The notes below the pieces were generated by a model that was not told the DNA's origin, made no database searches, and was given only the letters and a program-made list of their open reading frames with translations. The position numbers were made by a program, and so were the translations under genes. A DNA stretch of 29,956 nt, from positions 1-29,956 of the forward strand of contig CASFFI010000044.1 in NCBI GenBank assembly GCA_949293925.1. The letters are read 5' to 3'. This DNA comes from an uncultured Christensenella sp. (GTDB lineage Bacteria; Bacillota; Clostridia; Christensenellales; UBA1242). Positions 14,113 to 19,943 of the stretch are shown piece after piece; within the stretch, counting starts at the first letter, position 1, and each line of letters starts with the position of its first letter.

Positions 14113-15135
14113 ATGAAATATAAAGGAATAAAAATCCACAAAAATAAAAATTGTAATACATGGTACACTCGAATTAGAAAAAATGGAAAACAAATTTATA
14201 TTAGTGCTAAAACTCAAAAAGATTGTTATAACAAACTAAAACAAGCATATAAACAAGATTATAATCAAATAAAATCATATACTCTCTATGAATGGTATTT
14301 AAAATGGATTCAACTATATAAACAAAATGTTAAAACTGAAACAATTAGAGATTACAAAAACTTAATCAAAAATTTAAATACTATTACAAACATTGATATG
14401 AATAAAATATCAGTTGAACAAATACTAAATATTTTAAACAATATGTCGGCAGAAAGACAAAAACAAAAAGTATATGAATTACTTAGTATGTTATTTAAAA
14501 AAGCACTAGACAATGATATTATTACAAAAAACATTATGTTAAAGATTGATAAGCCTAAACACACGAAACAAAATGGAAAAGCATTGACTTATGCTCAAGA
14601 ATTAGAATTTATTAATCAATGTAAACAAATAAAATATGGAGATTTGTATTTAATTGCCTTATATCAAGGATTAAGAAAAGGCGAAATTTTAGGCATAACA
14701 AATGAAGATATAGATTTTGAAAATAATACTCTTAACATTAATAAAGCAATTAACAATCATAACAAATTTGACACAACAAAAAATGAATTTAGTAAAAGGA
14801 TTATGCCATTATTTGAAAAATCTAAAGAAATATTATTGAAATATAGAAATATAAAAGGAAGAATTTTTAACATATCATATAATCAAATAGATAAATATAC
14901 AAAATTGTTAAACAGTAAATTATCGTTTAACTTTTCACTAAAATACATGAGATTCACATTTATAACTAGGTGTCAAGAAACAAATATACCTGAATTTATA
15001 ATACAAGCATGGTGCGGACATCAAATAGGTAGTAAAGTAACTAAAAGTGTTTATACAAAATTTAATCAAGAAGATAATACTAAGTATATTAATATACTTA
15101 ATTCTTCAAAATTCTACTCAAATTCTACTCACTAA
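14113..15135 (+). CDS. int: Tyrosine recombinase (phage-type integrase)
   Basis: The 340-aa enzyme integrates and excises the element at tRNA-Ser. Residues 1-50 form an arm-DNA-binding domain (YKGIKIHKNKNCNTWYTRIR), 55-150 a SAM-like core-binding domain, and 155-330 the catalytic domain. Catalytic residues are Arg188 (YQGLRKGEIL), Arg280, His303 (WCGHQ) and nucleophile Tyr314 (SVYTKF). The usual His of the HxxR box is Lys277 (KYMR), an uncommon change. I chose ATG 14113 behind GGGGAGG; the frame is open further upstream (see the small ORF). The last codons are formed by a pair of 11-bp repeats that are candidate arm sites. It lies 73 bases from the att core, the usual place for such an integrase. 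Confidence 0.95.
   Translation: MKYKGIKIHKNKNCNTWYTRIRKNGKQIYISAKTQKDCYNKLKQAYKQDYNQIKSYTLYEWYLKWIQLYKQNVKTETIRDYKNLIKNLNTITNIDMNKISVEQILNILNNMSAERQKQKVYELLSMLFKKALDNDIITKNIMLKIDKPKHTKQNGKALTYAQELEFINQCKQIKYGDLYLIALYQGLRKGEILGITNEDIDFENNTLNINKAINNHNKFDTTKNEFSKRIMPLFEKSKEILLKYRNIKGRIFNISYNQIDKYTKLLNSKLSFNFSLKYMRFTFITRCQETNIPEFIIQAWCGHQIGSKVTKSVYTKFNQEDNTKYINILNSSKFYSNSTH
15111..15132. repeat. Candidate integrase arm-type sites, right end
   Basis: ATTCTACTCAA (15111-15121) and ATTCTACTCAC (15122-15132) repeat the pair at 3102-3123. They form the last codons of the integrase gene (FYSNSTH) and stand 75 bases inside the right att core. Confidence 0.6.
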
Positions 15136-15182
15136 AAAAAATTACACTATTAATATTAAAATATGTAGTGTATAAAATAAAA

Positions 15183-15208
15183 AAATACCACAATATATTG
15201 TGGTATTT
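15183..15208 (-). terminator. Perfect palindrome acting as tRNA-Ser terminator, supplied by the element
   Basis: The perfect palindrome AATACCACAATA/TATTGTGGTATT (15184-15207) can be extended one pair to the first base of the att core. On the minus strand it is followed by TTTTTTTATTTT, so it ends the tRNA transcript. It also faces the integrase from the other side. Confidence 0.75.
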
Positions 15209-15234
15209 GGCGGAGATGGAGGGATTTGAACCCT
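15208..15234. other. Attachment site, tRNA side (27-bp core)
   Basis: Identical to 3018-3044. It covers the 3' end of the intact tRNA-Ser, from the CCA end into the T-loop. The crossover point cannot be placed more exactly because the copies do not differ. Confidence 0.92.
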
Positions 15235-15298
15235 CGCGCGCATTGCTACGCCTACATCCTTAGCAGGGACGCCTCTTCAGCCACTTGAGTACATCTCC
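15208..15298 (-). tRNA. tRNA-Ser (anticodon GCT)
   Basis: On the minus strand the acceptor stem GGAGATG/CATCTCC is closed by discriminator G and an encoded CCA (15208-15210). The D-arm is CTCAAGTGGCTGAAGAGG; the anticodon loop CTGCTAA gives anticodon GCT between stems CGTCC and GGATG. A long variable arm (TAGGCGTAGCAATGCGCGC region) is as expected for serine, and the T-arm has GGTTCAAATCC. Length is 91 bases. The gene was restored by the insertion and remains intact. Confidence 0.95.
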
Positions 15299-15314
15299 AT
15301 TTAATCACTTTTGC

Positions 15315-15343
15315 ATTCTATCAAATCAAATTCATTTTGTCAA
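15315..15343 (-). promoter_or_regulatory. tRNA-Ser promoter
   Basis: On the minus strand TTGACA (15338-15343), a 17-base spacer and TAGAAT (15315-15320) stand about 17 bases before the tRNA 5' end. Confidence 0.85.
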
Positions 15344-15638
15344 CAATTTGTAGTTTATTTTATTATTTTTTTATAAATTCTATAACCTTAAAAAATTAAT
15401 TAAATTTTATCAAATATTTATTATTTCTTCATTTTATCTCTTAATTTTTGAATTTTACTTAGATTTTTATTAAATTTTATTTAATTTTTGTTAAATTTGT
15501 TTAAATCAATTTTTTATAAAATTTGTTTATCTTACAATATTAAAATTTTTGTTTGCATATTTTTAAAAATTAAATTTACTTTTATACATTTAAAAATTTG
15601 TAATGTTTAATAATTTTATTATATTTTATAAAATTTTA

Positions 15639-15667
15639 TTGACATCTTTTGTCTGTTTTTGTATGCT
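15639..15667 (+). promoter_or_regulatory. Promoter of the polysaccharide operon
   Basis: TTGACA (15639-15644), a 17-base spacer and TATGCT (15662-15667) stand 23 bases before the first start codon. Confidence 0.75.
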
Positions 15668-15690
15668 ATTTCTAATATTGTTGGTGAATT

Positions 15691-16653
15691 ATGGATAGAA
15701 TTAGAGTTGTTATACCTACATTTAATGAAGAAGGCAATGTTGTAAATATTGCCAATGCTATTATTAAACATTTTGAAACTGAATTGCCTGAATATGATTA
15801 TTTTATTCATTTTATAGATAATAAGAGTACAGACAGAACGAGAGAACTTATAAGAGGGCTTTGCAAACAAAACAAAAAAATTAAGGCAACTTTTAATGCT
15901 AAAAATTTTGGACAATTTAATTCTCCTTTTTATGCTCTTCTTCAAAATGACATAGGTGGAGGAAGTAATTGCACTATAACAATGTGTGCAGATTTTCAGG
16001 ACCCTGTTGAAATGATTAAACAATTTGTTTTGAAATGGAAAGAAGGTCATCAAGTTGTCGCTGGAATAAAATCAAAAAGCAAAGAAAATAAAATTATGAG
16101 ATTTTTGCGAACGATTTACTATAAAATGATAAAAAAGATGAGTACAATAAAGCAAATTGAACATTTTACAGGTTTTGCATTATACGATAACAGTTTTATT
16201 GAAATTTTGAAAAAGATAGATGATCCAACTCCTTTTATACGCGGACTTGTGGCAGAATTTTGCGGTGATTTAGCTACTATTGAATATACTCAGCAAAAAA
16301 GAGTGGCTGGTAAAACTAAAAATAATTTTAGAACGCTTTATGATGCTGCAATGCTTTCATTCACTACCTATACAAAAAAATTGCCTAGATTGGCGACAAT
16401 CTTTGGCGGGTTGTTTTCAGGATTATCATTTATATCTTTAATAGTTATGTCTATATTGACTCCAATATTTAATATTCAGCCAACATTTGTTTGTGCTAAT
16501 TTAATTTTGTTTATCGTCTTTATAAATATGTTTTTTATAGGTATTTTAGGCGAATACATTGTAAATATGAATGTTAGATTATTACATAGACCTCTTGTTA
16601 TTGAACAAGAACGATTAAATTTTGAGGAAGATGATGATAAAGAAACTTTATAA
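15691..16653 (+). CDS. GtrB/DPM1-like family 2 glycosyltransferase
   Basis: Enzymes of this type move a sugar from a nucleotide donor to polyprenyl phosphate on the cytoplasmic face of the membrane. The 320-aa protein has a GT-A fold start (RVVIPTFNEEGNV), the DNKSTDRT turn, the metal-binding DxxD-type motif CADFQDP (Asp101/Asp104) and two C-terminal membrane helices (about 235-263 and 270-297) as in GtrB/YfdH/ArnC relatives. It starts at ATG 15691 with a modest GGTGA site. It overlaps the GtrA-type flippase gene, the normal partner: GtrB makes the lipid-linked sugar and GtrA flips it. The sugar is not visible from sequence. Confidence 0.9.
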   Translation: MDRIRVVIPTFNEEGNVVNIANAIIKHFETELPEYDYFIHFIDNKSTDRTRELIRGLCKQNKKIKATFNAKNFGQFNSPFYALLQNDIGGGSNCTITMCADFQDPVEMIKQFVLKWKEGHQVVAGIKSKSKENKIMRFLRTIYYKMIKKMSTIKQIEHFTGFALYDNSFIEILKKIDDPTPFIRGLVAEFCGDLATIEYTQQKRVAGKTKNNFRTLYDAAMLSFTTYTKKLPRLATIFGGLFSGLSFISLIVMSILTPIFNIQPTFVCANLILFIVFINMFFIGILGEYIVNMNVRLLHRPLVIEQERLNFEEDDDKETL

Positions 16654-17185
16654 TTTTTTCAAGAAATTTGATTATAGATTAAAGTTTTTAATGGTTGGTG
16701 GTTTAAATACTATTGTTGGTCTTGGTTCATATTGGTTAATTTTATTAATGTTTGGAATTAATATTACTAAACATTACGATGGTTATCTGCTAATCTTAAT
16801 TGCGACAATTATTAGTCAATGCATTGGAGTGTTACACAGTTATTTTTGGAATAAATATTTTACTTTTGAATCTGTCAAAAAAAGTAAAATTGAAACGATA
16901 AAATTTGTTAGTGTTTATTTATTTAGTTTTGGTTTAGATTATTTGTTAAAATATTTGTTGAGATTAGTGCCATATTTTAATGATATAATTATAGCGTTAT
17001 TAACTGTAATTTGTACAACTATAGTTAGTTTTGTAGGTCAAAGATATTTTGTTTTTGGCAAATGTGCAAAAGTAAAAAATAATATTGATACAACTAACGA
17101 TTCTGATAAAGAAACAGTTAATAAAATGAATATTAATGATAGTTTGAATTTTGAAAATAAAAATAATAAAGATATTATGAAATAG
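16634..17185 (+). CDS. GtrA-family membrane protein (lipid-linked sugar flippase)
   Basis: The 183-aa protein has four membrane helices in its first 140 residues, with family features FLMVGGLNTIVGLGSYW in helix 1, FWNKYFTF after helix 2 and QRYFVFG after helix 4. GtrA proteins are thought to move polyprenyl-phosphate-sugars across the membrane for surface polysaccharide or teichoic acid decoration. A hydrophilic Asn/Lys-rich tail of about 45 residues is longer than usual. ATG 16634 lies at the best distance from GAGGA, and ATG 16631 is the alternative; the start overlaps the GtrB-like gene by 20 bases. Confidence 0.88.
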   Translation: MIKKLYNFFKKFDYRLKFLMVGGLNTIVGLGSYWLILLMFGINITKHYDGYLLILIATIISQCIGVLHSYFWNKYFTFESVKKSKIETIKFVSVYLFSFGLDYLLKYLLRLVPYFNDIIIALLTVICTTIVSFVGQRYFVFGKCAKVKNNIDTTNDSDKETVNKMNINDSLNFENKNNKDIMK

Positions 17186-17225
17186 TTAAAAAATAAGTGT
17201 TTAAATTACGATTTGGGGAGGAAAA

Positions 17226-18002
17226 ATGAAAGTTGTTATATTTGCGGGTGGTTTTGGTACAAGAATTTGCGAAGAAAGTGTATATAAACCTAAACCTATG
17301 ATAGAAATTGGAGGCAAACCAATTTTATGGCATATAATGAAATATTATTCTAGTTTTGGACATAATGAATTTATAATTTTAGGTGGATACAAACAGGAAA
17401 TTATTAAACAATATTTTAATAATTATTTCTTATCTTCTTGTGATATTACATATGATTACAATAGTTCAGATATAATTAAAGTAAGATGTAATAACTGTGA
17501 AAATTGGAAAGTTACAGTAGTTGATACAGGTTTAAACACTATGACGGGTGGCAGACTAAAACGAGTTAAAGATTTTATTGGAAACGAAACATTTTTGTTG
17601 ACTTATGGCGATGGAGTTTCTAATGTTAATATAAATGAAGTTATCAAACAGCATAAAGAAAGCGGAGCGACTGTTACTTTAACTGCCTATAAGCCAGAAC
17701 AAAGATTTGGACTTTTAGATTTTGATGGAGATATAAAGATACGTTCTTTTAAGGAAAAACCAAAAGATATTGATCAATGGATTAATGCAGGTTATTTCGT
17801 ATGTGAACCAGAATGTATAGATTATATTTCAGGTGATAGTATGCCATTTGAAGATGAACCTTTGACTAATCTTGCTAAAGATGGTAAATTATTCGCATAT
17901 AAGCATAAAGGTTTTTGGAAGCCTATGGACACACTTAAAGATAAAACCGCTTTAGAGGATATTTGGAATAAGGGCAATGCTCCTTGGAAAATCTGGAGAT
18001 AA
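17226..18002 (+). CDS. rfbF: Glucose-1-phosphate cytidylyltransferase
   Basis: The enzyme makes CDP-glucose from CTP and glucose-1-phosphate, the entry to CDP-dideoxyhexose and related surface sugars. The 258-aa protein has the nucleotidyltransferase signature FAGGFGTR (residues 6-13), KPKPMIEIGGKPILWHIM, the family-specific VVDTGLNTMTGGRLKRV, the metal site TYGDGVSN (Asp129), and the ending FWKPMDTLKDK; the length is typical. The start at ATG 17226 has a perfect GGGGAGG. It follows GtrA by 40 bases and precedes a membrane transferase by 3. No CDP-glucose dehydratase follows, so CDP-glucose may be used directly or further enzymes lie elsewhere. Confidence 0.95.
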   Translation: MKVVIFAGGFGTRICEESVYKPKPMIEIGGKPILWHIMKYYSSFGHNEFIILGGYKQEIIKQYFNNYFLSSCDITYDYNSSDIIKVRCNNCENWKVTVVDTGLNTMTGGRLKRVKDFIGNETFLLTYGDGVSNVNINEVIKQHKESGATVTLTAYKPEQRFGLLDFDGDIKIRSFKEKPKDIDQWINAGYFVCEPECIDYISGDSMPFEDEPLTNLAKDGKLFAYKHKGFWKPMDTLKDKTALEDIWNKGNAPWKIWR

Positions 18003-18005
18003 TTA

Positions 18006-19268
18006 ATGGAGATTAAAACATTTTATCAAGATAAAAAAAGAGATGTAACGCTAACTCTTTTTTTCATTTTTATTGCAATGTTATTATCATCTATAGTTTT
18101 TGGATTGATTTTTAAATTTACTGTTGGAAATATAAAAAATGTATTTGATGATTTTGCCGCAGTATTATCTTATTGCATTATGGATAATACATATTTTGCT
18201 GAAGGTGAAATGGCAACTATTTATCCACCTATTGCATTTTTAATCTATTATCCTTTCGCTTTGATTTGTAAAGATGATATAAATTTGTATATTTCAAATC
18301 AAATATGTTTAAATGACCTTGCTACAAGCAAAATGTTTTTAATTTCGTATTCTTTATTTGCTTTTTTACAACTTTCTTTGCTAATATTTATTCTTTACAA
18401 TTTAATCCAATCAAACAAAATACATAATGTTATTATTACTCTGATGTTGGTACTTTCTGGCCCTATAATTTATACATTTATTAGAGGTAATGTGATAATA
18501 ACAGCGTTTATGTTTGCTTTATTATTTTATGAATTTTACAATAGTGAAAAGCGTTGGAAAAAAGAATTGTCATTAGTGTTTTTAGCATTATCTATTTCAA
18601 TGAAAATTTATCCCGTTATATTATCACTTTATCTATTAAATAAATCAGATTTTAAATCTATATTAAAAACTGCAATATACACTGTTATCTTTGTGTTTTT
18701 GCCATTTATATTTATAAATGGCAATTTTATTGATAATATCATTAAATTTTTTAAAAATTGCTTTTCATTTAATTCTAATCATTTATCCAAATATGGTTTG
18801 ACTAATATTTCATTTTCCAATGTTTTAAATTTGATATTTCTTGAAATTGGCAATTTGCTAAATGTGAATTTATTAAACATTTCAAAATATATTAGTTTGT
18901 TTATTAAAATTTGTTTGATAATTACAGCGTTGATTTTGGTAATTAAATATAGGAATACAACTAGAGAAATGGAAATTCTTATAATTATTATAACTACTTA
19001 CATTCTTATTCAAGAGATTTCTTACGCTTATTCTGTTTGTTTTATGTTAATACTTTTCTTATTATTCTTTAAACAAATAAAAAATTTGAAGAAAAAAGAT
19101 TTTATAATTTACAGCATTTTATATTTTGCGTTATTTTGTCAATTTTTCTATATTATAAGGTTTTGCATCTTACAACATTTTATTTTAATTGCGCTTTTAA
19201 TCAAAGCAATATATGATTTAGTTAATAAAAATAAAATAGAAGATGTGCAAAATGAAAATTTTATTTAA
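18006..19268 (+). CDS. GT87-like polytopic membrane glycosyltransferase
   Basis: The 420-aa protein has about ten membrane helices. FIRGNVIITAFMFALLFYEFY followed by LSISMKIYPVIL (about 155-205) is the arrangement of the GT87/DUF2029 family, polyprenyl-phosphate-sugar-dependent transferases such as mannosyltransferases of Actinobacteria. An early acidic loop (FDDFAAVLSY, about 47-56) and YPPIAFLIYYPF fit the external active-site loop of GT-C enzymes. It would take the sugar carried by the GtrB/GtrA pair and add it to an exported acceptor. It starts 3 bases after rfbF and ends the operon. Confidence 0.78.
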   Translation: MEIKTFYQDKKRDVTLTLFFIFIAMLLSSIVFGLIFKFTVGNIKNVFDDFAAVLSYCIMDNTYFAEGEMATIYPPIAFLIYYPFALICKDDINLYISNQICLNDLATSKMFLISYSLFAFLQLSLLIFILYNLIQSNKIHNVIITLMLVLSGPIIYTFIRGNVIITAFMFALLFYEFYNSEKRWKKELSLVFLALSISMKIYPVILSLYLLNKSDFKSILKTAIYTVIFVFLPFIFINGNFIDNIIKFFKNCFSFNSNHLSKYGLTNISFSNVLNLIFLEIGNLLNVNLLNISKYISLFIKICLIITALILVIKYRNTTREMEILIIIITTYILIQEISYAYSVCFMLILFLLFFKQIKNLKKKDFIIYSILYFALFCQFFYIIRFCILQHFILIALLIKAIYDLVNKNKIEDVQNENFI

Positions 19269-19315
19269 AACATTAATTAAATTTAGTACATTTTTAAATA
19301 GACTAGTACAAAACA

Positions 19316-19344
19316 TTTACAAATTATTAAAAATGTGTTAAACT
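19316..19344 (+). promoter_or_regulatory. Promoter of ppa
   Basis: TTTACA (19316-19321), 17 bases and TAAACT (19339-19344) with an extended TGT before the -10. It lies 31 bases before the start codon. Confidence 0.7.
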
Positions 19345-19375
19345 AAAATCATTTATTGATATAAGGAGAAATTTT

Positions 19376-19906
19376 ATGAATATATTTCACGATTTAAACC
19401 CTAAATATGTGTCTAGGGATAAATTTACAGCAGTTGTTGAAATACCTGCTGGTAGCAAAAATAAATATGAACTTGATAAGGAAACCGGACTACTTAGATT
19501 AGATAGAGTATTATCAACCGCTACTAGATATCCAGCAAATTATGGATTTATTCCTCTAACATATTGTGATGATGGTGACCCATTAGATGTTTTAATTTTA
19601 ACACAAGAAACTATTTATCCTTTAACAGAAGTTGATTGTAAACCTATTGGTGTTATCAACATGATTGACGGCGGAGAAATGGATTATAAAATTATATGCG
19701 TACCTACATCTGATCCACAATATAAAAATTATAATGATATATCTGAACTTTCAAAGCATATTTTTGATGAGATTAAACATTTCTTCTTGGTATATAAAGC
19801 ATTGGAAAACAAAACAACAGAAATTGATGGTATTGAGGGTAGCACTAAGGCAAAACAAATTGTTGATGAGTCTATCGCACTTTACAAGAAAAAATTTATT
19901 AAATAA
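19376..19906 (+). CDS. ppa: Inorganic pyrophosphatase (family I)
   Basis: This cytosolic Mg-dependent enzyme splits pyrophosphate to phosphate and pulls biosynthetic reactions forward, including the activation step of tRNA synthetases such as the next gene. The 176-aa protein is of typical length and has VVEIPAGSKNKYE, RYPANYGFIP and the metal-binding signature DDGDPLDVL (Asp66, Asp68, Asp71). It starts at ATG 19376 behind AAGGAG with its own promoter. A weak terminator separates it from leuS. Confidence 0.96.
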   Translation: MNIFHDLNPKYVSRDKFTAVVEIPAGSKNKYELDKETGLLRLDRVLSTATRYPANYGFIPLTYCDDGDPLDVLILTQETIYPLTEVDCKPIGVINMIDGGEMDYKIICVPTSDPQYKNYNDISELSKHIFDEIKHFFLVYKALENKTTEIDGIEGSTKAKQIVDESIALYKKKFIK

Positions 19907-19928
19907 TGGGATCTCCCCATTTTTTTAA
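19905..19928 (+). terminator. Weak terminator between ppa and leuS
   Basis: AATGGG (19905-19910) pairs with CCCATT (19916-19921) with a 5-base loop, then TTTTTT. The short stem suggests partial termination, leaving some read-through into leuS, for which no clear separate promoter is seen. Confidence 0.6.
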
Positions 19929-19943
19929 AATATAAGGATAGTT

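Larger units (their letters stand above)
3018..15234. mobile_element. Integrated inovirus-like (filamentous phage) element in tRNA-Ser(GCT)
   Basis: A 27-bp perfect direct repeat of the tRNA-Ser 3' end (CCA end through part of the T-loop) bounds the element at 3018-3044 and 15208-15234. A tyrosine integrase lies directly beside the intact tRNA copy. Inside are a CI-like repressor with a divergent promoter, a replication-initiator-like gene, a 61-aa hydrophobic protein, three large membrane-anchored proteins and a Zot-type ATPase, all leftward. A 12-kb size, a Zot ATPase after membrane-anchored structural candidates, and the absence of capsid, portal, terminase, relaxase or lysis genes together fit a temperate filamentous phage rather than a tailed phage or an ICE. 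Boundaries are firm; the inovirus call is an inference from the zot-like gene and gene order. Confidence 0.85.
15299..15690. other. AT-rich intergenic region with two outward promoters
   Basis: There is no gene here. On the left is the tRNA promoter, on the right the promoter of the glycosyltransferase operon (separate entries). The middle (about 15360-15630) is almost pure A and T with short runs such as AAATTTTT and shows no clear structure. Confidence 0.7.

Noticed and set aside
3018..15234. Element as an ICE/IME or tailed-phage remnant
   Set aside because: No relaxase, coupling protein with DNA-transfer partners, terminase, portal, capsid or lysis genes are visible. The ATPase context fits filamentous phage better, though this remains an inference.
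15619..16053. 144-aa minus-strand ORF
   Set aside because: It is antisense to the clear GtrB-like transferase and overlaps its promoter.
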